NCBI GenBank assembly: GCA_937888615.1
Contig: CALABZ010000254.1
Span: 1 to 8,340 of the forward strand
Length of the DNA stretch: 8,340 bases
Reading direction: 5' to 3'
Source: an uncultured Lentisphaeria bacterium
GTDB lineage: Bacteria; Verrucomicrobiota; Lentisphaeria; Victivallales; Victivallaceae
Shown here: one piece after another, positions 1-7,112 of the stretch
Numbering within the stretch: the first letter of the stretch is position 1
How the letters are laid out: the number at the start of each line of letters is the position of its first letter
The notes under the pieces: model-generated
Databases searched by the model: none
Seen by the model: the letters and a program-made list of their open reading frames with translations, nothing else
What the model was told of the DNA's origin: nothing
Position numbers and translations under genes: made by a program

Positions 1-823
1 TGTAAAGAATTATCTTCACAAGGAATCGAAGTAATTGCAGTTGTCCGTAACAAAGCCGTTCTAGCTTTTTGTCACCTCCTGAACAATGAGTCCCTTCCGA
101 GAAACCGATATTTTCAATTAAATTAACCTCGGGGGTAATGCATAATTTATTTTGTAAAAATATATAAATTCCCCATTGATAATCCCATATCGACGGCTTT
201 CCACCGTTCTTAATAATTCGGTAATTTTGGTTCCAATGCCAATAATGAATCAACCCTTCCCATGGATTGAAACGACGAAAGATGTTTCTTCTTTCTTGTT
301 TCCAAGTTTTCATTTCAAAATCCATATGCTGCCATGCACGAGCCCAAGTCGCCCACCCCCAACATCGAGGGTATCCGGTAAAGAAATAGCTATTTCCCAA
401 TTTAGGCGATTTTGCGTTGAATGTATTGATCTGGGCAATGTGTTCATTATCACGATACAACTCCAACATCTCTTCGCAGAAAGGGAAAAATTCAGGACAG
501 GGGCAACAATCATCCTCCAAGATGATACCTTCCTCTTCGTGTTCGAAGAACCATGAAATTGCAGTATATGGTCCTCTTCCGCAACCCAGATTTTTATCAT
601 GGAACAAGGTTTTGACTTCACAAGGCCAATTTATTGCATTTATGACATTTGCTCTGGTCTTTTGGCAAAGATTTTCTTCTCCAACACATTCCTTGCGTGC
701 TCCATCTGCAGCGATATACAATCTTTCAGGCCGATAAGCACAAATTTTGGCAAATGTTTTTGCCGCAATTTCCGGGCGATTGAATATAATAAATAGAACT
801 GCCTTTTTACTTCGAGTATCCAT
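1..823 (-). CDS. Glycosyltransferase-like protein (GT-A fold, LEDD/WGWATW family), 3' end beyond window
   Basis: This open frame starts at ATG 823-821 and stays open for 274 codons to the left edge, so the C-terminus is missing. The N-terminus has the pattern of a nucleotide-diphospho-sugar transferase: LFIIFNRPE at about 10-18, LYIAADGAR at 35-43, CEVKTLFHDKNLGCG at 68-82, then GIILEDD at 99-105, which holds the acidic DxD-like metal and nucleotide-sugar site. WGWATWARAW follows at 155-164 and VNLIENIGF at 233-241. These motifs match proteins often annotated as nucleotide-diphospho-sugar transferase or 'hemolytic protein HlpA-like' in surface polysaccharide clusters. It probably transfers a sugar to a lipid-linked glycan in the cytoplasm; donor and acceptor cannot be told. 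It begins 21 bases after the pyruvyl transferase stop, so co-transcription is likely, although the ribosome site (AGTAAGAA) is weak. The family call is from remembered motifs; the frame itself is read directly. Confidence 0.88.
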   Translation of the reverse strand, partial: MDTRSKKAVLFIIFNRPEIAAKTFAKICAYRPERLYIAADGARKECVGEENLCQKTRANVINAINWPCEVKTLFHDKNLGCGRGPYTAISWFFEHEEEGIILEDDCCPCPEFFPFCEEMLELYRDNEHIAQINTFNAKSPKLGNSYFFTGYPRCWGWATWARAWQHMDFEMKTWKQERRNIFRRFNPWEGLIHYWHWNQNYRIIKNGGKPSIWDYQWGIYIFLQNKLCITPEVNLIENIGFSEGTHCSGGDKKLERLCYGQLQLLRFLVKIILY

Positions 824-844
824 TTTATTTCTTACTGCTCTATA

Positions 845-1981
845 TTAATTAAGAATTGTTTCTGATATACGTCGCACATATTGTTTTCTGTATGAATCCG
901 TCAACGCCGTATTGTAATGAAAAGGTTCAGGAGGAAAAGATGGTAACGTCAACCTGACCGCTGTCTTCAAATGGCACATATGTGCCCGATAGAACTCTTC
1001 TCCGCCTATCTGCTGTAAAAAACCGACAATCTTCCCCCTTTTCGGATCGACGTAATCCAAAATAATGTTATTGCCGTTTAAAATAGTTTGAAGTACAACC
1101 GAATGAAAACGCATCCCCACACAGGCAAAGGCTTCAGCAAAAGTCTGGAAAGTCTGAACCAGCGTCTGAGGTTCATTTTCCACAGTAATTTCTGAAGAAC
1201 CGATTTCTTGCACAATCCGGTTCAAAAAATAGCGATCATCACCGCCAACACTGAAATAATGCATTGGCAGTAAACGCAAAGGTTTATTGATAGTTTCAGT
1301 CAAATTCCGAACCAGTTCGGATAACGCAATATTTATGTTTTGGCTTGCCGCTGTCTTTTCTACCACTAAGAAATCTCTCAAGCATACTACTATTTGTTCA
1401 GAAGAGTTTGTTCCACTCCATTTTTTTTGAAATTCCTGTACGGCAAAAACAGCCGGATCAATGGCTTCTTCCACCGGATACGGCTTACGAGATAAACGGC
1501 AATAACTGATTCGCGAAACCTCATCCCGAAAAATAGTCAGATCGGACAAGGAGACAATGTTGCACAATGATTTTTCATAGATTCGATTATGAATAGGGCC
1601 AACGCCACAACCGAGAATCATAGTCTTTTTTCGTAATTTTCTGGCTTTTGCGAAAGCATACTCCAGCATAAACAATCCACCGATCCCCATCAGTGGCCCC
1701 CCCCCAATTACCACCAGATCACTCTTGCGGATTGCCGCATCAAGTTCCTTGCGACGAGTACTATCGAATAGGCTAAGATTCAAATCGGACTGTCCACTGC
1801 ACTGGCGATAGAATGCTTCATCTTCCAGTACCGTCTGTTCAGAGAAAAATGGATAAAGTGATCCCAAGCGGATTGAAAACTCCTCTCCCGTTTCATGAAA
1901 CAGGGAAAACAACCCGGCTAAAATTGCCCGATCTCCCAAAGTTTCTGTTCCATACCATCCGACGATTGTTATTTGAAGCAT
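845..1981 (-). CDS. Polysaccharide pyruvyl transferase family protein
   Basis: A 378-residue protein of the CsaB/WcaK-type family (PF04230). Characterised members transfer pyruvate from phosphoenolpyruvate as a ketal onto a sugar of a surface polysaccharide, in the cytoplasm. Visible motifs in order are GWYGTETLGDRAIL at 8-21 (family N-terminal glycine/aspartate motif), VVIGGGPL at 90-97, LGCGVGP at 123-129, FRDEVS at 151-156, and CVGMRFHSVV at 287-296 (the usual G-R-x-H-S motif). The length is normal for the family. The start ATG 1981-1979 has GGAG at 1993-1990, eight bases upstream, and overlaps the end of the radical SAM gene by 13 bases, which indicates translational coupling. The GGG motif is encoded by nine consecutive G on the coding strand (1705-1697), a possible slippage site. 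Family membership is well supported. Other members of this family act differently, so pyruvylation itself is inferred. Confidence 0.9.
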   Translation of the reverse strand: MLQITIVGWYGTETLGDRAILAGLFSLFHETGEEFSIRLGSLYPFFSEQTVLEDEAFYRQCSGQSDLNLSLFDSTRRKELDAAIRKSDLVVIGGGPLMGIGGLFMLEYAFAKARKLRKKTMILGCGVGPIHNRIYEKSLCNIVSLSDLTIFRDEVSRISYCRLSRKPYPVEEAIDPAVFAVQEFQKKWSGTNSSEQIVVCLRDFLVVEKTAASQNINIALSELVRNLTETINKPLRLLPMHYFSVGGDDRYFLNRIVQEIGSSEITVENEPQTLVQTFQTFAEAFACVGMRFHSVVLQTILNGNNIILDYVDPKRGKIVGFLQQIGGEEFYRAHMCHLKTAVRLTLPSFPPEPFHYNTALTDSYRKQYVRRISETILN

Positions 1982-3075
1982 TGCATGAACTCCGCTCTGA
2001 TTTTGTAAGAGACCCAGACTGCGCTTTTAAGTTTTTCCACAATAAAAAACAATAACCCGCGAAAAGTAGGAAAAGAAACGTAGTGAGTACACGTATCACA
2101 ATATCGTTTCGTATTTCTCTCCACGGCTTTTAGTTTCTCGGAAGCGATCAACTCCGATGCCGTATGCTCCCGCAAATTGCCGATGCACTCACTCGCAGTA
2201 GCACAGAGGTATAATTCCATTCTTTCTGTAATCGTAACATCACTGCGGAGATAATTACATCCGGCAATACGGTCATGACCGTTTTGGCGCAAATAATAGT
2301 AGGTACAAAATGCAATAATACGCTTCCGCAAGCTTTTCTCATATTTGAACCTGCCGAAAAAATACGCTGCCGCCATCAATAGGGAACGTCGGTCATTGAG
2401 AATGGAAAAATCGGAAGAGTCAAAATTATACAAACGTCGGTTTGGAACAGCCAAATGGCAGTAGGATGGGATATTTAATTTTTCCATCAGGCACTCCACT
2501 TCTACGACTCTTGCAATGTTCTCCCTTGAAAGCGTACAACCTACCGTTAATTCATCGCAGTAGAGCTGAGGGTTTGCATTTAGTTCCTTCAGGGTTGCCA
2601 TTGTTTTTTCAAACGCAGTGGAAACACCACGGATCTGGTCGTGGGTTTTTCCGACAGCATCAATTGAAAGGCTTAAATGAACTTTGATCTTTCGTTGAGA
2701 ACATTTTTCTTTGATAATATATATCATTTTCTTCAACGGTTCTGCACACATTCCGTTGGAAATGATATAAATGCTCTGGAGATGGGGTAACACAAAGAGA
2801 GCATCCAGCAACTTTTCAATTTCGGGATACAATGATGGTTCACCTCCATTCAATCCCACATTTTCCACTTTAGCAAAAAATGGATCACGAAGTGCTTCTT
2901 TTAAAAGTGTTGCCTCCATATGCACTCTGGGATAAATTGGCTTCCAAATATTACAGGTGACGCAACGCGAATTACAGAAACCGGTAATTGGCATCTGCAA
3001 CGTTCGAGGAAGAATTCGTCGCTTTAAAATTTGTTGAACGACATAATTTCCAAAAAAGGGGAAATATTTTTTCAT
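1969..3075 (-). CDS. Radical SAM protein with C-terminal SPASM/twitch-like cysteine region
   Basis: A 368-residue radical SAM enzyme. The cluster-binding motif CNSRCVTC (C34, C38, C41) binds the [4Fe-4S] cluster that cleaves S-adenosylmethionine to a 5'-deoxyadenosyl radical. LNGGEPSLYPEIEKLL at 75-90 is the SAM-contacting GGEP region of the partial TIM barrel, followed by IISNG at 104-108 and LSLSIDA at 134-140. The C-terminal third carries C273, C291, C297, C326 and C329, in contexts such as GCNYL, LYLCATASECIGN and YCDTC, which look like a SPASM or twitch domain holding an auxiliary Fe-S cluster. Radical SAM proteins of this kind are often found in polysaccharide clusters with unknown substrates, so the reaction is not assigned. 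The start ATG 3075-3073 follows a 106-base gap and has only a weak GGAA upstream. It overlaps the pyruvyl transferase gene by 13 bases. Confidence 0.9.
   Translation of the reverse strand: MKKYFPFFGNYVVQQILKRRILPRTLQMPITGFCNSRCVTCNIWKPIYPRVHMEATLLKEALRDPFFAKVENVGLNGGEPSLYPEIEKLLDALFVLPHLQSIYIISNGMCAEPLKKMIYIIKEKCSQRKIKVHLSLSIDAVGKTHDQIRGVSTAFEKTMATLKELNANPQLYCDELTVGCTLSRENIARVVEVECLMEKLNIPSYCHLAVPNRRLYNFDSSDFSILNDRRSLLMAAAYFFGRFKYEKSLRKRIIAFCTYYYLRQNGHDRIAGCNYLRSDVTITERMELYLCATASECIGNLREHTASELIASEKLKAVERNTKRYCDTCTHYVSFPTFRGLLFFIVEKLKSAVWVSYKIRAEFMQCFK
1990..1993 (-). promoter_or_regulatory. Ribosome binding site of the pyruvyl transferase gene
   Basis: The coding strand reads GGAG followed by eight bases and then ATG at 1981-1979. 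The site lies inside the last codons of the radical SAM gene. It supports this start despite the 13-base gene overlap. Confidence 0.6.
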
Positions 3076-3132
3076 AATAATATTTTTTCCGATACTTCTT
3101 TGCTACAGTGAACTCTCATCAAGACATTACCA

Positions 3133-3152
3133 ACGGCGGAATAAACCACCGT
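3133..3152 (-). other. Stem-loop in the gap between membrane protein and radical SAM genes
   Basis: On the coding strand ACGGTGG and CCGCCGT form a 7-base-pair stem with one G-U wobble around a 6-base loop, TTTATT. The wobble becomes a C-A mismatch on the other strand, so the hairpin is better formed in the minus-strand transcript. It begins about 30 bases after the membrane-protein stop at 3182. No T-run follows, so it is not a standard intrinsic terminator. It could be a processing, pausing or 3'-end protecting structure, or chance. The rest of the 3076-3181 gap shows no gene and no convincing promoter. Confidence 0.4.
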
Positions 3153-3181
3153 CTCATTTGGAATGCGGCACCTTGCTATAT

Positions 3182-5293
3182 TTATTTTTCAGTGGTGATG
3201 GGTTCCAGCTCAAGTTCATTATCCTTTTGTGACTTCACCTTGAAAAATGCGGGGAAATGAGATGGAGGCTGTTCCTTAACTTGATATTTTGCCTCGAATT
3301 TATTCCAGCCGCCAGCATCTCCAATAATTAAAAAATTGAAATTCTCCCGATACTTTGCGGACTGAACATATAGAGAAGGAGAAAAACCCAACGTACAGTG
3401 AAAATAGTAATCGGAAAACTGGCTGATAGGATATGGCAAAGAAGAAAAAACTACTGCCACACATCGTTTTTCTGCAAAAATATGTCTGAGATCAAGTTGT
3501 TTGAGAGTGTCATGATAGTGTTTCATTCCATTATATCTAGTAGGGGTAAATGTTTGAAACCCAGAAATAAATATTACAGCAAGAATTTCAAGCAAAAATA
3601 TCCTTAGGCAATTACGCCAATGCGAGGATGTCCATTGAGAATTATAGAACACTGCAATCGCAACTGCACATAAAATAATGGGAGACATATATCTATATTG
3701 CGCGGGATTTACCAATGTATTCAGGCAAATAAAAAGTAATATGAACACATAAAAGATCGCTTCAAAAATCAAAGTTAGCAACAATATGGTATCACGAATA
3801 CGATGCCGATAGTTTATTCCCAATCCGATAAGCCCAATTAATGCAACAATGGTAAGAACTATCGAATAACTAGGACTGGTTTGGATATAGAATTTTTCCT
3901 CCCCGTCGCCCAATAATTTAGTATTAATATATGAATATATTTTTCGAATATTGGGGTCACGATGTATTCCCTGATATAATCTGCCACGTTTATATAAGTT
4001 TATCATCGCATCACATTTTACTTTTTGTGTGCCATTCAATTTACAAACAAAAATATTATAAACATCATTAAATCGGATATTCATTTTAGTACGAGATTCA
4101 AAACCATTACATTTAAAATAGCAATTCCATACACCAAAGGCAATTAACGGCATAAATATTACTATACTAAATAAAGAAAACGGAATAAGACATTTTTTCA
4201 ATTTGTCATGATTATTGTGCCAAAATATTCTTTCTCCCCAAATATATTCCCAATTATTCAATACATAAGTAATTAGAATCAAACCGGAAACAAAAAATGC
4301 AACCAATCCGGCGATGGGTTTGACTAAGGCGAGGAAAAAAAGCACCGGTAATAACGGTAAGATTTTAATATAAAAGCCTTCACCTGTATCTCGAATCGAA
4401 AATATATATATTGTCGCACCGCAAAAAATTGCCCCCAAAATCATATCTGGACTACTGTATTCCCACCAGCCAATAGTAGAGCAAAAACTAAATAAAATAA
4501 ACCCGATTAAATAAAATCTCAAAACCTCCCATATTTTTGTATGACTTTTAAACAAAAAAACAAGAAAACCTCCCAACAAAAGATAAATAACATCTTTAAA
4601 GTTTAATGTGGGAATACCCGCATATAAAAAACGTCCAAACAGAGGAAGACACAATAAAAATGCAATATAAGAAAACTTTTTCCATCTCAAAAAACGAAAT
4701 ATGGGAAACAATCCAGCCCAGACAAGAATAAAAATAGCCCCAAGATAACCGAAATCATTAAATGAAGGATATAAAATCTGAATGATGTAGTAAGGAATGG
4801 TATTTTGTATTGCAGCATAAAAAAAATTACCATAAATGCACCAATTACCCTGGGTCCAATGATTTTCGATAAAACATTGATGACAATGAGTTAACCAGAA
4901 AGTGAAATCATCATAACTTGTTGGCATAATACGATTGTTTATGGTTGCATAAAAAATCCCAACCGCAACAGTAATGAATACCAAAAAAGGTTTGTCTATG
5001 AAATTATTTAGCCAATTGACAACAAATACATGGTAACATTGTTTTTTAGGCAATGTTTGTAGAATTCCTCTGCATTTTATAGCTTCCAGCACCAATAAAA
5101 ACAATCCGACAATAAATATAGTCCACACTATATATTGCATGTAACCAACCGTAATTCCAACCAGAAACAATAAAGTGCCAATAATGGTAAGGGTAAAAAG
5201 CGGTACTAGAAATTTATAAATTCGCCATGTCCGGTTGAAAAAGATAAAATAACCGTAGAACGATAAAATAAGAAAAATACTAAAAATCAGCAT
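3182..5293 (-). CDS. Large multi-spanning membrane protein, putative GT-C glycosyltransferase or polysaccharide polymerase
   Basis: A 703-residue integral membrane protein. Hydrophobic helices occur at about 1-20, 28-48, 53-72, 101-118, 158-175, 182-200, 208-228, 234-248, 258-275, 284-300, 308-344, 367-390, 476-494, 501-525, 536-550 and 563-578. A soluble segment lies at about 391-475 and a non-membrane C-terminal tail from about 580 to 703. The loop after the fourth helix carries TSYDDFTFW at 125-133. A paired acidic motif in the first large extracytoplasmic loop is typical of GT-C transferases that use polyprenyl-linked sugars. NPAQYRYMSPII at 529-540 resembles the R-Y-x-x-P segment common near the end of such proteins. 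I infer a role in assembling or polymerising a lipid-linked glycan outside the cytoplasmic membrane. It is strikingly A+T-rich (14 G/C of 60 at 4141-4200). The start ATG 5293-5291 has AAGG about ten bases upstream. It could instead be a Wzy or O-antigen ligase analogue. Confidence 0.75.
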   Translation of the reverse strand: MLIFSIFLILSFYGYFIFFNRTWRIYKFLVPLFTLTIIGTLLFLVGITVGYMQYIVWTIFIVGLFLLVLEAIKCRGILQTLPKKQCYHVFVVNWLNNFIDKPFLVFITVAVGIFYATINNRIMPTSYDDFTFWLTHCHQCFIENHWTQGNWCIYGNFFYAAIQNTIPYYIIQILYPSFNDFGYLGAIFILVWAGLFPIFRFLRWKKFSYIAFLLCLPLFGRFLYAGIPTLNFKDVIYLLLGGFLVFLFKSHTKIWEVLRFYLIGFILFSFCSTIGWWEYSSPDMILGAIFCGATIYIFSIRDTGEGFYIKILPLLPVLFFLALVKPIAGLVAFFVSGLILITYVLNNWEYIWGERIFWHNNHDKLKKCLIPFSLFSIVIFMPLIAFGVWNCYFKCNGFESRTKMNIRFNDVYNIFVCKLNGTQKVKCDAMINLYKRGRLYQGIHRDPNIRKIYSYINTKLLGDGEEKFYIQTSPSYSIVLTIVALIGLIGLGINYRHRIRDTILLLTLIFEAIFYVFILLFICLNTLVNPAQYRYMSPIILCAVAIAVFYNSQWTSSHWRNCLRIFLLEILAVIFISGFQTFTPTRYNGMKHYHDTLKQLDLRHIFAEKRCVAVVFSSLPYPISQFSDYYFHCTLGFSPSLYVQSAKYRENFNFLIIGDAGGWNKFEAKYQVKEQPPSHFPAFFKVKSQKDNELELEPITTEK

Positions 5294-5380
5294 TAATTAT
5301 AGACCTTTTTTAATGGATAGCCATTTTTACATAAATTTCCAATGTGTAAGCCTAAACATATCAGTCAAAATACTTTCTCC
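5294..5380 (-). other. A+T-rich intergenic spacer between the two gene blocks
   Basis: This 87-base gap separates the nitroreductase stop from the membrane-protein start. It coincides with a sharp change in base composition. A TTGACT sequence occurs on the coding strand at 5368-5363, but no good -10 box lies 16-18 bases downstream, so a promoter here is only a guess. I see no terminator hairpin with a T-run. Confidence 0.4.
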
Positions 5381-6043
5381 TCAGAATTTTTTTGTAAATC
5401 TTGCATCGATCAATTTATTCAGGAAAATCTTCTTGAGCCAAACCGGGGAATGACCGTAAAACGAAACCAGAAAACGTAAAATCCCGGTCTTGGCAACAGA
5501 GAATTTCCGCATCGGTCTTAGCGGCGACGGAAATGAATTCATCCCCACCAGTTCCTCAGGCGCATAGCGCAGTGGCTGCGTCCGGCCTGGAACGGCTTCC
5601 GGATACCCCAGAATGATGTACCCGATCGGCTCGTGCAAAGTCGGCATTTTCATTAATTTCCGCAAACGATTTTTGCGTGGAAGATTGCCGATCCAGCACG
5701 CGCCCAAACCATAGGATGAGGCAGCCAAGAGAATATTTTCAATCGCGGCTGCCGCTGACTGCACTCCGTCCTGATAAACGATATTTTTAGTGTCCCGGGC
5801 ATAACTCACCAGAATCCCAGCCGGTGCCTGAGCGATCAATATGGACGCCCCGGAATCAACAATCCGCCGCTTGAGATCTTCCTGATTGACAATGATAAAA
5901 CGCCAATCCTGCATGTTGCAGGCGCTGGGGGCTCTGGCGCCCCACATGCAAAGTTCCCGCAATACTTCCACAGGAACTGGATCCGGCTTGAATTTCCGTA
6001 TGGAAACCCGCTCTCTGAGAATCCTCAGGCTCTCGGATGTCAT
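5381..6043 (-). CDS. Nitroreductase-family FMN flavoprotein with basic C-terminal extension
   Basis: From ATG 6043-6041 this encodes 220 residues of the nitroreductase fold, which binds FMN and uses NAD(P)H. Landmarks are RVSIRKF at 12-18 (phosphate-binding basic motif), GARAPSACNMQDWRFIIV at 35-52, DGVQSAAAAIENILLAASS at 92-110, YGLGACWIG at 111-119 and IGYIILGYPE at 140-149. After the core, from about residue 170, a basic and hydrophobic tail of some 50 residues (RPMRKFSVAK, then WLKKIF) is longer than in typical members and might contact membrane or a partner. The frame extends upstream to 6148, but that stretch lies inside the methyltransferase gene. AAGGA at 6054-6050 sits six bases before 6043, so I chose this start; ATG at 6046 is an alternative that adds one Met. 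The stop of the methyltransferase and this start share one base (TGATG), indicating coupling. The substrate is unknown, and the family is broad enough that true nitro-reduction is doubtful. Confidence 0.85.
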   Translation of the reverse strand: MTSESLRILRERVSIRKFKPDPVPVEVLRELCMWGARAPSACNMQDWRFIIVNQEDLKRRIVDSGASILIAQAPAGILVSYARDTKNIVYQDGVQSAAAAIENILLAASSYGLGACWIGNLPRKNRLRKLMKMPTLHEPIGYIILGYPEAVPGRTQPLRYAPEELVGMNSFPSPLRPMRKFSVAKTGILRFLVSFYGHSPVWLKKIFLNKLIDARFTKKF

Positions 6044-6792
6044 CATTTTTCCTTGTCTTTTGAGGCTATGAAAAATTGTCGGATTCCCCATTCCCCAAGC
6101 AGGCGGGGGAATATGCGCAACAACCGTTCCCATGCACCTTGCCACCACCAGGGCCCTACTGGCATTAAAACCGTGCCGTAATGTTCTTGCAAATTCCAGC
6201 CAGTCTCCGCAAACATCAGCTTGACCTCGCGCGACCGCGGAAAACGGTGCGGCCCCTCGCCATGCCCGCCAAAAAGCGCCGTGAAGATTCGATAACTCAA
6301 TTCACTGGTATGGGGCGGACAACTCAGAATTAACGGCGCTCCCGGTTTTGCAACCCGGTACAATTCACATAGAAATTGCACCGGCTGCGCTACATGCTCC
6401 AACGTTTCCAGCGAAATAACGGCATCGAATTTACCGTCTTCGAACGGCAGTTGCGAATAGCTTTCCAGCTTTACCTGTTTTACCGTCGGACGGATACCAG
6501 CCGCAACACGCATCAAGCCAGCGGAAATCTCTGCATGAATCACTTCCGCCTCCGGTTCCCGTTGATGAATAAAATCATCCATCTCGCAATCCCGGCTGGT
6601 CACATTCAGAATCCGCATGCCGGGAAATGTCTTCAGGTGTTTCATCGTTTCGGAAAAACGCTGGCAGTGCGCCTCATCGACTTTGCCGTTCGCTTCAACG
6701 TAAATGTCGGCAACGCGATCCCAATGCGCTTCCACATCGCGGTCGTTCCATGAATGTTTGACGGTCGAATGCTTGTTCATGAGATAGCTCAT
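6043..6792 (-). CDS. Class I SAM-dependent methyltransferase with degenerate motif I
   Basis: From ATG 6792-6790 this encodes 249 residues with a Methyltransf_11-like Rossmann domain. After an N-terminal helical segment (HWDRVADIYVEANGKVDEAH, 23-42) the first strand and loop read MRILNVTSRDCEMDDF at 59-74, where most relatives have a glycine-rich V-D-x-G-x-G-x-G loop. The acidic residue after the second strand is probably E88 in IHAEIS. LPFEDGKFDAVISLETLEHV at 115-134 is the canonical motif leading to strand four, and LYRVAKPGAPLILSCP at 144-159 is the next. The C-terminus is rich in Trp and hydrophobic residues (PWWWQGAW at 214-221). The start is chosen because it makes a 4-base ATGA overlap with the upstream SMR-like gene stop; ATG 6780 is also possible. 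The longer frame to 6981 runs through that upstream gene and is rejected. It probably methylates a sugar or lipid-linked intermediate; the substrate is inferred from neighbours only. Confidence 0.85.
   Translation of the reverse strand: MSYLMNKHSTVKHSWNDRDVEAHWDRVADIYVEANGKVDEAHCQRFSETMKHLKTFPGMRILNVTSRDCEMDDFIHQREPEAEVIHAEISAGLMRVAAGIRPTVKQVKLESYSQLPFEDGKFDAVISLETLEHVAQPVQFLCELYRVAKPGAPLILSCPPHTSELSYRIFTALFGGHGEGPHRFPRSREVKLMFAETGWNLQEHYGTVLMPVGPWWWQGAWERLLRIFPRLLGEWGIRQFFIASKDKEK
6050..6054 (-). promoter_or_regulatory. Ribosome binding site deciding the nitroreductase start
   Basis: The coding strand has AAGGA six bases before ATG 6043-6041 and only three bases before the alternative ATG at 6046. 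It lies within the last codons of the methyltransferase gene. This favours the 220-residue product over the 35-residue longer frame. Confidence 0.55.
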
Positions 6793-7112
6793 TTCAACAG
6801 CATGATCCCGGCAACGATTAATATGGACCCGGCGATTTTTCGCCAGTCTATTTTTTCCCGCAGAAATACGGCCGACATCACAATGATGAAAATATAACTG
6901 ATGGATGAAAACGCATTCATTTTGCTCAATGTACAGAACCGGGCCGCTAGGATCAGACACAGGGGAGACAGAGCCAGACACAGCAATCCGCCAATGAATT
7001 TACGTTGCCGTAATTTTTCCACCAGAGTCAGCCGTGCCACTGCCGCACTTTTAATCAGCAAAAGGCCCAGGGCATTGAAAAATGCCATGCTGATCAGCAA
7101 TAATTCAACCAT
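6789..7112 (-). CDS. Small four-helix SMR/EamA-like membrane protein (ArnE/ArnF-like subunit 2)
   Basis: A 107-residue hydrophobic protein with four predicted membrane helices at about 2-20, 38-59, 66-84 and 91-106. The last part, FLREKIDWRKIAGSILIVAG (83-102), matches the closing helix pattern of EamA/DMT half-transporters and small multidrug resistance proteins, including the ArnE/ArnF undecaprenyl-phosphate-aminoarabinose flippase subunits. Its length fits ArnE. ATG 7112-7110 has a strong GGAGG nine bases upstream and overlaps the previous small membrane gene by eight bases, so the pair is probably made in fixed ratio and forms a heterodimer. With the lipid-carrier glycosyltransferase upstream, a role in moving a lipid-linked sugar across the cytoplasmic membrane is plausible but inferred. 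A drug or metabolite exporter is the main alternative. Confidence 0.8.
   Translation of the reverse strand: MVELLLISMAFFNALGLLLIKSAAVARLTLVEKLRQRKFIGGLLCLALSPLCLILAARFCTLSKMNAFSSISYIFIIVMSAVFLREKIDWRKIAGSILIVAGIMLLK

Noticed and set aside
310..621. A minus-strand frame of 103 codons near the left end
   Set aside because: It is out of phase with the long open frame 823 to 1, which carries clear glycosyltransferase motifs.
3076..3132. A promoter just upstream of the radical SAM gene
   Set aside because: TTGATG and nearby A/T-rich boxes do not give a credible spaced pair.
5363..5368. TTGACT as a -35 box for the membrane-protein gene
   Set aside because: No acceptable -10 hexamer lies 16-18 bases downstream. 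In A+T-rich DNA a lone match has little weight.
6044..6148. A 35-residue N-terminal extension of the nitroreductase
   Set aside because: It is inside the methyltransferase coding region and resembles no nitroreductase. AAGGA six bases before 6043 supports the shorter form.
6793..6981. A 63-residue N-terminal extension of the methyltransferase
   Set aside because: It reads through the SMR-like gene in another frame. The ATGA overlap at 6789-6792 gives a natural start.
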